Origin: JOPF136 sp963773835
GTDB lineage: Bacteria; Acidobacteriota; Terriglobia; Acidiferrales; UBA7541
Direction: 5' to 3'
Length of the DNA stretch: 64,000 nt
NCBI GenBank assembly: GCA_963773835.1
Contig: CAVZCQ010000004.1
Coordinates: forward strand, 868,001 to 932,000
Both the position numbers and the translations under genes were made by a program. Positions 48,783 to 57,138 of the stretch are shown piece after piece. How positions within the stretch are numbered: position 1 is the first letter of the stretch; each line of letters starts with the position of its first letter. The notes under the pieces were generated by a model. That model was not told the origin of the DNA, did no database searches, and was given only the letters and a program-made list of their open reading frames with translations.

Positions 48783-49568
48783 ATGGCGATGACGCGAAAA
48801 ATTCCAACGGGGGTGGCGCTCCTGTGCGGCGCGATGCTGATTGCGGCGGCCGTCTGGGTTCCGGTGAAGGCGAAGGCGCAGGCGGGCGGCGGAGAGGAGC
48901 CCGTGTACACGTACGTGGCGCTGTGGGGCGTTCCGCGGCCACAGTGGGGCGGCATCGAGAAGTTTTACAAAGACGCCCAGCCGGCGCTCAACAAACTGAT
49001 GGCGGACGGAACGTTGCTGGCCTGGGGCAATGCGCGCAACTTCACACACGACGACACCGGGATGACGCATGCCAACTGGATTACGGCCTCGAGTTTCGCC
49101 AACATCCGCCGCGCGCTGGACGCCATCCACGCGGCGCTGCCGCAGCCCGCGGCGTTTTCCAGCTCCAAGCACGAGGATCTGATGCTGCGTGCCACGATTC
49201 ATGGCGGCAAGCCCGGGGCATCCGGCAGCGGCATGTTGTGGGTGGCGCATTACCGCGTGCGGGAAGGGCAAATGGACGAGTTCACCCGGCTGTTTGCGAA
49301 CGAAATCCAACCCCTCTTCGACGAGCAGGTGGCCGCAGGGACCGTGCTCGGCTACTCGCTCGATTTTCAGGCCATCCATACCGAGTCCACGGGCGGTGTG
49401 GACATCGCTTACTTGCTGCCCGATGCTGCGGCCATCGACAAATTTCAGGCCGCGCTGGCCGGCTACGAGGGTAAACATCCCGAGGCTGGACCGGCCATAG
49501 AAGCGACCATGGATTACGGCGCGCATCGCGATTTCGTCTATGAAGTGATCAATTTCGCGCAGAAATAG
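48783..49568 (+). CDS. Exported protein of unknown function
   Basis: A 261-residue protein with a signal peptide (KIPTGVALLCGAMLIAAAVWV, cleavage probably after AKAQA). The mature part shows two related halves, each opening with a strand like YVALWGVPRPQWGG or LWVAHYRVREGQMDEF, suggesting paired ferredoxin-like (dimeric alpha-beta barrel-type) modules. There are no obvious catalytic residues. GAGGGG lies just before the ATG, and an ATG two codons later is possible. It stands alone between the two chemosensory sets. Confidence 0.65.
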   Translation: MAMTRKIPTGVALLCGAMLIAAAVWVPVKAKAQAGGGEEPVYTYVALWGVPRPQWGGIEKFYKDAQPALNKLMADGTLLAWGNARNFTHDDTGMTHANWITASSFANIRRALDAIHAALPQPAAFSSSKHEDLMLRATIHGGKPGASGSGMLWVAHYRVREGQMDEFTRLFANEIQPLFDEQVAAGTVLGYSLDFQAIHTESTGGVDIAYLLPDAAAIDKFQAALAGYEGKHPEAGPAIEATMDYGAHRDFVYEVINFAQK

Positions 49569-49591
49569 TCCGCGCTCGGGGTGGGGCGACA

Positions 49592-49834
49592 GTGATTACC
49601 GGAATCGTCTGGTGGCTGGTGGTGGGGCTGGTGGCGGGATGGGCCGCGGGAAAAATCATGAAGGGCCGGGGCTACGGCCCGCTGATGGACATCGTCCTCG
49701 GCATTGCCGGAGCCATCGTGGGCGGCTTGCTGCTGGGGTTTTTGCGGCTCGGCGGGGGGCTGATCGTGTCAATCCTTGTGGCCACGATTGGAGCCTGCCT
49801 GCTGGTGTGGGTTGCCCGAAAGCTGAAAGCGTGA
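49592..49834 (+). CDS. GlsB/YeaQ/YmgE family membrane protein
   Basis: An 80-residue protein with three hydrophobic helices and the family pattern WWLVVGLVAGWAAGKIMKG, then IVLGIAGAIVGGLLLG. The family (transglycosylase-associated by name) is stress-related and of unknown mechanism. The start is GTG 49592. It lies 23 nt after the exported protein and is convergent with the diguanylate cyclase (31-bp gap). Confidence 0.8.
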   Translation: MITGIVWWLVVGLVAGWAAGKIMKGRGYGPLMDIVLGIAGAIVGGLLLGFLRLGGGLIVSILVATIGACLLVWVARKLKA

Positions 49835-49865
49835 ACCGCGTGATTCGCCGGCGCTGCCTGCCGGC

Positions 49866-51218
49866 TCAGCGCTTTTCCTGATAGAGGGCGCGGTCCGCGG
49901 AGCCCAGAAGCTGCTCGATGGTCTGTCCGTCGTCCGCATAAACGGCCACGCCCACGCTTACAGAGAGTTTCGGCTCCTCGGTTTCTTCCGCGAGGCATTG
50001 AGAGATGCGGCGCGCCACTTGGAGCGCGGCCTCGCGCCCTGTCTCCGGCAGGACCAGCGCGAACTCATCCCCGCCGTAGCGCGCAGGCGTGTCCACCTCG
50101 CGGCAGTGCACGCGCAGGACGTCGGCGATCCGGCAGAGCGCGCGGTTGCCCGTCAGATGGCCATAACGGTCGTTCACCTGCTTCAGCCCGTCGAGATCCA
50201 GCAGCAGAACGGCAAAGGGACGGCCCGACCGCCCGAAGCGCTTGACCTCCGCATCCAGCGCTTCCACCAGCCTGCGGTAATTCGCAAGGCCGGTGAGGCC
50301 GTCGCTCACGGCCATGTCGCGGACGCGCTCCTCCTGCCGCCGGCGCTCGGCCACTTCCGCTGCGAACACCTGAGTCATCAGCGACATTATTCCCAGGAAC
50401 GAATGCAGGTGCAGAAGCGATGCGTTGGGAGAACTGACCGCGAACGGCCCGGTGCCGCGTAGCGTTCCGGCCACGGCGATGGCGGAGAGCAGGCACACGG
50501 CCGAAGCCGCCTTGCGCTGGTTGAAACGCAGCGCAGCCCAGATGAGGAACGGCGCACAAAGGTAGGTCCGTGGTTCGTTCCTCCCTACGCCCGACAAAAA
50601 GCCGCCGAACACGAATCCAGCGACGACGGCGAGCAAGAGAAACAGCGCCACCAGCTCGAACGCCCGCCTGCCGTCCCAGGCAGGAAGCGGGCGCGCGAAC
50701 CACAACAGCAGCAGCGGTGCGACAATCAACGCGCCGCAGGCATCGCCCAGCCACCAGGTGATCCATACGGCGGCGTATTGCGGCCAGGAAACGAATCCGC
50801 CGAGCGAGAGGGTCGTGACGCCCACGGTGGCGCTGATTGCCGTGCTCAACACCGCAGCGAGCCCAGCGAACCGGAAGACGTTGCCCGGCGTGTCGAACGC
50901 AGCGCGGCCTCCGGCAAATCGGGAGACCAGCCAGCATCCCACCACGGCCTCGAGCGTGTTGCCGGTAGCGATGCCCAGCGAGGTAAGCGCGGAACCCGCG
51001 GTGGTTATGTTTACTATAAATGCGCTAACAAGAATCACCGGCCAGAATCGAATCCCCAGAACGAGCAGCGCGGCCAGCGCGATTCCTGTGGGAGGCCACA
51101 CGACCGATGCGCTCGGATGGATGAAGGCCAGACGCAGGCTCAGTTTTCCGGCAATGACGTACAGGACGAAGAGCCCCGTGCCGAAGGCGAAATCTTTGGC
51201 CAACCGCGCAGGTTGCAT
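49866..51218 (-). CDS. MASE1-GGDEF diguanylate cyclase
   Basis: A 450-residue protein. Residues about 10-295 form a multi-helix MASE1 sensor (FIHPSASVVWPPTGIALAAL, TLEAVVGCWLV, WWLGDACGALIVAPLLLL). Residues about 305-450 form a GGDEF domain with the intact motif YGGDEF and an I-site (REVD) five residues upstream, so active, feedback-inhibited c-di-GMP synthesis is predicted. GGAGG lies about 10 nt before the ATG. It sits between two chemosensory sets, one of which encodes PilZ proteins, the natural readers of its product. Confidence 0.9.
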   Translation of the reverse strand: MQPARLAKDFAFGTGLFVLYVIAGKLSLRLAFIHPSASVVWPPTGIALAALLVLGIRFWPVILVSAFIVNITTAGSALTSLGIATGNTLEAVVGCWLVSRFAGGRAAFDTPGNVFRFAGLAAVLSTAISATVGVTTLSLGGFVSWPQYAAVWITWWLGDACGALIVAPLLLLWFARPLPAWDGRRAFELVALFLLLAVVAGFVFGGFLSGVGRNEPRTYLCAPFLIWAALRFNQRKAASAVCLLSAIAVAGTLRGTGPFAVSSPNASLLHLHSFLGIMSLMTQVFAAEVAERRRQEERVRDMAVSDGLTGLANYRRLVEALDAEVKRFGRSGRPFAVLLLDLDGLKQVNDRYGHLTGNRALCRIADVLRVHCREVDTPARYGGDEFALVLPETGREAALQVARRISQCLAEETEEPKLSVSVGVAVYADDGQTIEQLLGSADRALYQEKR

Positions 51219-51459
51219 TCCGCGCTTGCCTCCTCAGGTACGGTGGACAGGTTCCTTGCCAACTGAGGGGGAAAGGGACAACAAAATTTTAGCAACCTTG
51301 CCGACCGGAGAAAGTACTTTCCAGCCGGCGTGTGTCCGGAAAGGCTGGAGGCTGCCCGTGGCGAACGGAAAGGAGCAGGCCAGCAGGCGCATGAGCCACA
51401 GAACGGGAGGAAAGATCTGCGCGGGGGTCATGGCGATTCCCTCATTCGCGTGGCGGGTG

Positions 51460-51966
51460 CTACGCCGTCAGGGCCGCCTCGCGCTCGGGCTTGCGGCGCC
51501 GGTTGTAACGCATGCCGATGTTCAGGTACACGAAGCCTGCCGGAGTCTCAAACGACATGACCACGGCTTCGGTGTCGTAGGAACTCTTCATGCCTTCGGG
51601 GTCGGTGTGGACTTCGGGCGGCTGCACGCGGAAATGGAAGCCGCGGTCGTTCAGCAGCGTCACGGCATTCCCGATGATCATGTTGGCGAGCTCGCAGAGC
51701 GTTTCTGCCACCTGCGCGTTATCCGCGTTCGCGGGCAGTTCGTTTCCTGCCAGCCGGCCGGCGATGCGGCAGGCGGTTTCCGTTTCGAGATCGAAGATGA
51801 TGCGCCCCTCGATATCGCCCTGGAAGCCGATGAGCGCGGCCACGCCCTTCCGGCGATAGGCGTCCTCTTCCATGCTGGGATTGCCGACGACAGTGGGGCC
51901 CTCGAGCAGCTCGCCGAGCACGGAATCGGCGGCGCTGACGAAGGGCTGGATGAGGTCCATGCGCAT
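51460..51966 (-). CDS. cheX: CheX-like CheY-phosphate phosphatase (set B)
   Basis: A 168-residue protein of the CheC/CheX/FliY fold. The active-site helix is AETLCELANMIIGNAVTLL, holding the ExxN phosphatase signature once, as in CheX. GFQGDIEGRIIFDLE and GFVYLNIGMRY are further family elements. It should dephosphorylate the adjacent CheY. It is the last gene of set B, starting 2 nt after the cheY stop. Confidence 0.85.
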   Translation of the reverse strand: MRMDLIQPFVSAADSVLGELLEGPTVVGNPSMEEDAYRRKGVAALIGFQGDIEGRIIFDLETETACRIAGRLAGNELPANADNAQVAETLCELANMIIGNAVTLLNDRGFHFRVQPPEVHTDPEGMKSSYDTEAVVMSFETPAGFVYLNIGMRYNRRRKPEREAALTA

Positions 51967-51968
51967 GG

Positions 51969-52424
51969 CTACACTCCCTGCCCCTGCGCCCCGCCCATAC
52001 CGGCGCCCGTGAGCACGCCGTCGTCGTTCAGGACGTAGCGCACGATTTCATACAGCACGTCGGGGCGCACCGGCTTCTGGACAAAGTGGCGCGCGCCCTT
52101 CTGGAGCGCGGCCAGGATGTTCTCCTGGTATCCCACGGACGACACCATGACGATGCGCGCGTCGGGATGCTGGCGGACGATGCGCTCCACCGCCTCGATG
52201 CCTTCCATCTGCGGCATGGTGATGTCCATCAGCACGATGTCCGGCAGCGTGCGGTTGTATTCGGTGATGGCGGTGAAGCCGTCGCCGGCTTCCCCGGCCA
52301 TGACGCCGCCGAAGGACTCCACCATGCGCGCGAGGTTGCGCCGCGCGAAGATGGAGTCGTCCACGACGAGGTAGCGGACCGGCCGCTTCTCTTTGCTGAC
52401 GCTGAGTGCTGTAAACTGGTCCAT
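51969..52424 (-). CDS. cheY: CheY-type single-domain response regulator (set B)
   Basis: A 151-residue receiver: YLVVDDSIFARRNLARMVE, phospho-acceptor in VLMDITMPQMEG, the Thr/Ser switch in VMVSSVG and the Lys in FVQKPVRP. About 15 residues precede and 15 Gly-rich residues follow the domain. It probably carries the output of set B to a motor or other target. It lies 79 bp after cheB and upstream of cheX. Confidence 0.9.
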   Translation of the reverse strand: MDQFTALSVSKEKRPVRYLVVDDSIFARRNLARMVESFGGVMAGEAGDGFTAITEYNRTLPDIVLMDITMPQMEGIEAVERIVRQHPDARIVMVSSVGYQENILAALQKGARHFVQKPVRPDVLYEIVRYVLNDDGVLTGAGMGGAQGQGV

Positions 52425-52503
52425 GACGCTTCTCCTTCATCTTTCCCGCGGCCGCCGGCGCCCGCTCGCGCGGCTTCCCGGTGACCGTGGAATCCGAAAT
52501 TCG

Positions 52504-53574
52504 TCAGCCCGCCGGAACGCGTTCCGGCGCGCAAATCTCCTCCCAGACTTTTCCCATGGATTCGAGCGGAACCACGCGCTGCGCGAAATGCCGCTCGATG
52601 GCGGTCCGCGGCATGCTGTCCACCACGCAGCTCTCGCGGCTCTGCGCCAGCGTGATGCCGCCCGCGTCGCGAATCCTTCCCAATCCTTCCACGCCGTCCT
52701 CGCCCATTCCGGTCATGATCACGCCCGCGCACGACGCGCCGAATTCCTGCGCGACGGAGGAAAGCAGGACGTCGGCGGAAGGACGGTGGCCGTTCACACG
52801 CTCGGTATCGCGCAGCACCACCAGGTCGCCCACCACCATCCGCTTTACCGTCATGTGCCGGTTTCCGGGACATACAAACGCGTGCCCGGCCATCAGGAAA
52901 TCGCCGGAGCGGGCCTCCTGTACGTGAATGGCCGAGCATTCGTCCAGCCGCCGGGCGAACATATCCGTGAACCCTTCCGGCATGTGCTGCACGATCAGGA
53001 TGCAGCCCGGAAAATCGGCGGGAAGCTCGGGGATCACGCGCTGCAGCGCGCCCGGCCCGCCGGTGGAAACGCCGACGGCAATCACCCGCGCCGGAGCGGG
53101 CCGCGCCTCGTCCTCCGGCGGTTTGACGAGAGGCGTGTCCGGCAGTTCCGTGGGCGGAAGGTTGGGCAGTTGCGAGACGGCGGCGGCCTTGATTTTCACC
53201 GCGAGCTCGCGCGCGGCTTCGCCCAGGGCTTCGCGCGTGGCTTCGGCGGGTTTGGTGACGAAATCGAAGGCGCCGAGGCCCAGCGCCTTGAAGGTGAGGT
53301 TGGCGCCGCGGCGCGAGTGCGCGCTGAACACGATGACGGGCACGCGGCGCGCGCGCATGATCGCGCGCAATGTAGCGATGCCGTCCATCAGCGGCATTTC
53401 CAGGTCCAGGGTCAGCACGTCCGGGCGCAGCTCCTCAATCTTGCGCAGCGCAATGGCCCCGTCCATGGCCGTGCCGACGACTTCGATGGAGGGGTCGTTC
53501 TCGAGCAGACGCGGGATGAGCTTCCGCATCAGCGCGGAATCGTCCACCACGAGCACGCGGATGCGGGGGTTCAT
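52504..53574 (-). CDS. cheB: CheB-type methylesterase (set B)
   Basis: A 356-residue protein: a receiver (VVDDSALMRKL, LTLDLEMPLMDG, VTKPAE) joined to an esterase domain with the triad in VSTGGPGAL, LIVQHMPEGFT and MTGMGEDGVEG. It overlaps cheA by 4 nt. It differs clearly in sequence from the set A CheB, so the two sets are not recent copies. Confidence 0.93.
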   Translation of the reverse strand: MNPRIRVLVVDDSALMRKLIPRLLENDPSIEVVGTAMDGAIALRKIEELRPDVLTLDLEMPLMDGIATLRAIMRARRVPVIVFSAHSRRGANLTFKALGLGAFDFVTKPAEATREALGEAARELAVKIKAAAVSQLPNLPPTELPDTPLVKPPEDEARPAPARVIAVGVSTGGPGALQRVIPELPADFPGCILIVQHMPEGFTDMFARRLDECSAIHVQEARSGDFLMAGHAFVCPGNRHMTVKRMVVGDLVVLRDTERVNGHRPSADVLLSSVAQEFGASCAGVIMTGMGEDGVEGLGRIRDAGGITLAQSRESCVVDSMPRTAIERHFAQRVVPLESMGKVWEEICAPERVPAG

Positions 53575-55706
53575 GCCACCACCTCCGCCAGCGCGGCGCG
53601 CGAGAGCTTCGAGACCACGGTGGGCAGATTCAGGATCATCACCACGGTGCCGTCGCCGAGAATCGAAGCCCCGTTCACGAGATCCGTTTGCGTCAGTCGG
53701 CTGTCCAGCGCCTTGATCACCAGCTCTTCCTCGCCGCGCAGATTGTCCACGCCCAGGCCGTACTTGCGGTCGCCCAGCGAGACGACAATCACGAACAGGC
53801 GGCGCGACGCCCGCCCGGATGCGGAGGCCGCTCCGCAGTGCAGGCGGTCCAGGCGCACCAGCTTCAGCACCTGGTTCCGCAACTGGAAGACTTCATGGCC
53901 GTCCACTTCGTGGATGTCCGATTGGGTGATGCGCGTGATTTCAGCAACGGAGGCGACGGGGATGGCGTAGAGCTGGCCGCCGACTTGCGCGAGCAGGGCC
54001 TTGATGCTGGCGAGCGTGAGCGGAAGTTGCAGCAGGAACGTGGTTCCCTTCCCCACTGTGGTCAGCACGTTCACCGAGCCCTTCAGCTTTTCGAGCCCGG
54101 TTTTCACCACGTCCATGCCCACTCCCCGCCCGGAAATCTGGGTCACTTCGCGCAGCATGGTGAAACCCTGGATGAAGATGAGGCCGAGGGCCTCCATGTC
54201 CGTCAGTTGCGCCGCTTCCTCCGGGGTCACGAAGCCCAGTTCGATGGCGCGCTCGACGATGCGGTCGCGATCGATTCCCCGGCCGTCGTCGCCCACCTCG
54301 ATGACCACGTGATTGCCTTCGTGCCGTGCGCTCAGCCGGATGGTGCCGCGCGCGGGCTTTCCTGCGGCGATGCGTTCCTCGGGCGGCTCGATTCCATGGT
54401 CCACGCAGTTGCGGATCAGGTGCGTAATCGGTTCGGAGAGCGGCTCCAGGATGCTCTTGTCCAGCCCTGTAGATTCGCCGGTGATGCTCAGCGCCACGTC
54501 CTTGCCGCGCACCTTGGCGATGTCGCGCACAATGCGCGGGAAGCGGCGGAAGAGTTGCTCCACCGGGACCATGCGGATCTTCATCACCGATTTCTGGAGC
54601 GTGTCCAGCACGCGCGTCTGGAACCCCAGCGCGTCGGCAAACCGTGCCGCGAGCGGGTCGCGCTGGAAGCGGCGGTCGAATTCCGCCACCGTACGGGATA
54701 GCATGGACTTTCCGATGATGAGTTCACCGACCAGGTTCAGCACGTCGTCGATGCGCTCGGAATCCACGCGAAGCGTTTTCTCCGCCAGGGCCGCGGCCCG
54801 CGCAGCAGCGCCGCTCTCGCCGCCCGCTCCGGCCGCCGCTGCGGCAGCCAGATGCGCGTTGGTTCCGGCGGCGGAAGAAGCGGCGGGGGGAATCGCCGCC
54901 TCCTCCGCTCCGCCGGTGTGGGGAGAAACCAAGTCGTGCAGCGGCTCACCGGCCACGTCGGCGCGATCCAGCACCACTTCTCCGGTGACCGCGGGAATGC
55001 GCAGGCGCTTGCGGAGCGCATCGAGCGGAAGCTTGCTGGAAAGGGCCGCTTCCACGATCTCCACGTGTTCGGCGTGCGCGTCGTCGGCGGGGTGCAGCAC
55101 CAGCACGGAGCCGCAGGAATGCAGGACGTTGCGAACGAGCTGCCAGGCCGCGGAGGGCATCAGATTCGTGGTGTCGAGCGCAACGCCGACGTGATACACC
55201 GTCTCGCCCTTCGACACTGCCTCCGCAATCAGCGACTGCTCGTACTCGCTCCAGTCAAACGAGGCCTTGGCGCGGGCGCGGAACGACGGCACGGCGGCGC
55301 GATGGGCGCTTGCCGCGGGCTCGGCGCACAGTTTGCGGATCAGCACGCGCAGCACTTCCCCGCCCGGCGACGGCTGGTTCTTCGCGGCGGCGGCGAGGAG
55401 CGATTCGAAGGTGTCCGCGGCGGCGAGAACGGCTTCAGCAACTTCCGCGCCGCGCTCGGCGGCGAGCTCGGGAGTGAGCACGTCTTCAAAGTCGTGGGCG
55501 AGCTGGCTCAACTCGCGCATGCCGATGGCGGCGGCGTCGCCCTTCAGCGTGTGCACCACGCGGCGAACGCGCCGGATGGCTTCCTCGCCGCCCGAGCCGC
55601 GCTCCAGCGACAGCCCGTCCTCGTTCAGCGACTGCAGGAGCTCGTGCGCGGTCTCGAAGAAGAGTTCACGCAGGTCGCTGGCCCGCTCATCGAGAGGCTG
55701 GGTCAC
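53571..55706 (-). CDS. cheA: CheA histidine kinase (set B)
   Basis: A 711-residue classical CheA: HPt with H52 (VVHTLKGDAAAIG), a P2-like region (about 165-260), dimerisation helices (RIDDVLNLVGELIIGKSMLS), HATPase domain with the N-box LIRNCVDHGIEPP, and a C-terminal CheW-like domain ending near residue 700. There is no receiver, unlike the set A kinase. It overlaps cheR upstream and cheB downstream by 4 nt each. Confidence 0.94.
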   Translation of the reverse strand: MTQPLDERASDLRELFFETAHELLQSLNEDGLSLERGSGGEEAIRRVRRVVHTLKGDAAAIGMRELSQLAHDFEDVLTPELAAERGAEVAEAVLAAADTFESLLAAAAKNQPSPGGEVLRVLIRKLCAEPAASAHRAAVPSFRARAKASFDWSEYEQSLIAEAVSKGETVYHVGVALDTTNLMPSAAWQLVRNVLHSCGSVLVLHPADDAHAEHVEIVEAALSSKLPLDALRKRLRIPAVTGEVVLDRADVAGEPLHDLVSPHTGGAEEAAIPPAASSAAGTNAHLAAAAAAGAGGESGAAARAAALAEKTLRVDSERIDDVLNLVGELIIGKSMLSRTVAEFDRRFQRDPLAARFADALGFQTRVLDTLQKSVMKIRMVPVEQLFRRFPRIVRDIAKVRGKDVALSITGESTGLDKSILEPLSEPITHLIRNCVDHGIEPPEERIAAGKPARGTIRLSARHEGNHVVIEVGDDGRGIDRDRIVERAIELGFVTPEEAAQLTDMEALGLIFIQGFTMLREVTQISGRGVGMDVVKTGLEKLKGSVNVLTTVGKGTTFLLQLPLTLASIKALLAQVGGQLYAIPVASVAEITRITQSDIHEVDGHEVFQLRNQVLKLVRLDRLHCGAASASGRASRRLFVIVVSLGDRKYGLGVDNLRGEEELVIKALDSRLTQTDLVNGASILGDGTVVMILNLPTVVSKLSRAALAEVVA

Positions 55707-56614
55707 GCGCTCTCCTCCAGCCGCTCGTAGGCGGTCCCGTTGTTCTGGTGCATCATGCGGAATTTGGTGGTCAGGCCGAACAGGCTTTCGGCGTGGCCCA
55801 CGAACAGGTAGCCGCCGCTATTCAGGCAGCGGAAGAATTTTTCCACGAGGCGCTTTTGTTCCGCCTCATCGAAATAAATCATCACGTTGCGGCAAAAAAT
55901 CACGTCGTTGCGTTGCGGCAGGAATTCGGTCTTCAGGTTGTGGAAGTCGAACTGGACCAGATCTTTGAGCGGTTTTTTGACTTCGTATTTGTCCCGCAAC
56001 TTCTCGAAGTAGCGCAGCCGCAGCGTGTAGTCCACCGCCTCCATTTGCGATTCTGTGTACTGGCCCTGCTGCGCCGTCTGCAGCGCGGAGTAGCTGATGT
56101 CGGAGGCGATGATTTCCACCTTCCAGGGCGGCGGCACCAGCGGCTTGGGCGACGGCATCTCGTAGGGCAGCGGGTTGCGCAGGTAGTAGTAGGCCAGCGC
56201 ATCGCACACTAGGATGGCCAGCGTGTAGGGCTCCTGCCCGGTGGAGCATCCCGCGCTCCAGAGGCGCAGCGTCCAGTCGCGCCTCTCCTGCTTGTGGTGC
56301 AGCATGTCCTCCAGCACCTGCTTCTGGAACAGGTCGAGCTGCGGGCGCGTGCGGAAGAAACTGGTTTCGTTGACGGTCAGGTTTTCCAGCAGCAGCGCCA
56401 GTTCCTGCTTCCCTTCCCGGCTGGTGAGCAGGCGGTAGTAGTGGTAGAAGCAGTCGGCCTGCGTCGCTTTCATGCGCCGCTGGAGGCGGTCCTGGAGGAA
56501 ATGGGCGCGGCGCTCGTCGAAGCACATGCCGCATTCCTGATAGACGAGCGTCTGGAGAAGCTTCAGCTCCGCATCGCTGAGCTGAATGGGCGAGCTGATC
56601 GTGGTGGTGGACAT
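55703..56614 (-). CDS. cheR: CheR-type methyltransferase (set B)
   Basis: A 303-residue protein: an N-terminal helical domain with LTVNETSFFRTRP and a SAM domain with LWSAGCSTGQEPYTLAI and IIASDISYSALQ, then FCRNVMIYFDEAE. An insertion of about 15 residues (RNPLPYEMPSPKPLVPPP) lies in the SAM domain. It methylates the set B receptor. It is 34 nt after cheW and overlaps cheA by 4 nt. Confidence 0.93.
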   Translation of the reverse strand: MSTTTISSPIQLSDAELKLLQTLVYQECGMCFDERRAHFLQDRLQRRMKATQADCFYHYYRLLTSREGKQELALLLENLTVNETSFFRTRPQLDLFQKQVLEDMLHHKQERRDWTLRLWSAGCSTGQEPYTLAILVCDALAYYYLRNPLPYEMPSPKPLVPPPWKVEIIASDISYSALQTAQQGQYTESQMEAVDYTLRLRYFEKLRDKYEVKKPLKDLVQFDFHNLKTEFLPQRNDVIFCRNVMIYFDEAEQKRLVEKFFRCLNSGGYLFVGHAESLFGLTTKFRMMHQNNGTAYERLEESA

Positions 56615-56647
56615 GGTTTCCCGTCTGGGTCCCGTGCGCGCGCGGAC

Positions 56648-57124
56648 TCAGGCCTCGACCGCGGCGAGTTCCGCGGCTGCGCCTGCCGAGCGCAATTCGC
56701 TGCGCTGCAACACCTTGGTCAAATCGAGGATCAGGATGAGCCGGCCGCCGAGCTTGCCCACTCCGCTGATGCAGTTGAGCTCGCCCTCGCTGAACAGGTT
56801 GCGCGGCACTTCCACTTCCGAGGGCGGGATTTTGAGCACCTCGGAAGCCGAATTCACGATCAGGCCGACGGACTGGCCGTCCACCTCCGCCACCAGGATG
56901 CGGCTCTTTTTCCCCGATTCCGGGGCCGCGTCCTTGAAACGCTTGCGCAGGTCCACCACCGGTACGATTTTCCCGCGCAGGTTGATCACGCCTTCGATGA
57001 AATCCGCGGCGTTGGGAACCGCGGTGATTTCCGGCAGCCGGACTATCTCGCGGACCATGGCGATCGGCACGCCGAACGTTTCGCGGCCGACCCGGAAGCC
57101 CACCAGGTGCAGTTCTTTTTCCAT
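56648..57124 (-). CDS. cheW: CheW coupling protein (set B)
   Basis: A 158-residue canonical CheW: LVGFRVGRETFGVPIAMVRE, then the hallmark ADFIEGVINLRGKIVPVVDL, and a closing RLILILDLTKVLQ. The last 20 residues are Ala/Glu-rich. It is 15 nt after the receptor gene, placing receptor, coupling protein and methyltransferase together. Confidence 0.93.
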   Translation of the reverse strand: MEKELHLVGFRVGRETFGVPIAMVREIVRLPEITAVPNAADFIEGVINLRGKIVPVVDLRKRFKDAAPESGKKSRILVAEVDGQSVGLIVNSASEVLKIPPSEVEVPRNLFSEGELNCISGVGKLGGRLILILDLTKVLQRSELRSAGAAAELAAVEA

Positions 57125-57138
57125 GGCAGCGCTCCGGG

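Noticed and set aside
51234..51431. 65-codon frame between cheX and the diguanylate cyclase
   Set aside because: No ribosome site, no domain, and a composition typical of intergenic DNA. The interval more likely holds regulatory sequence.
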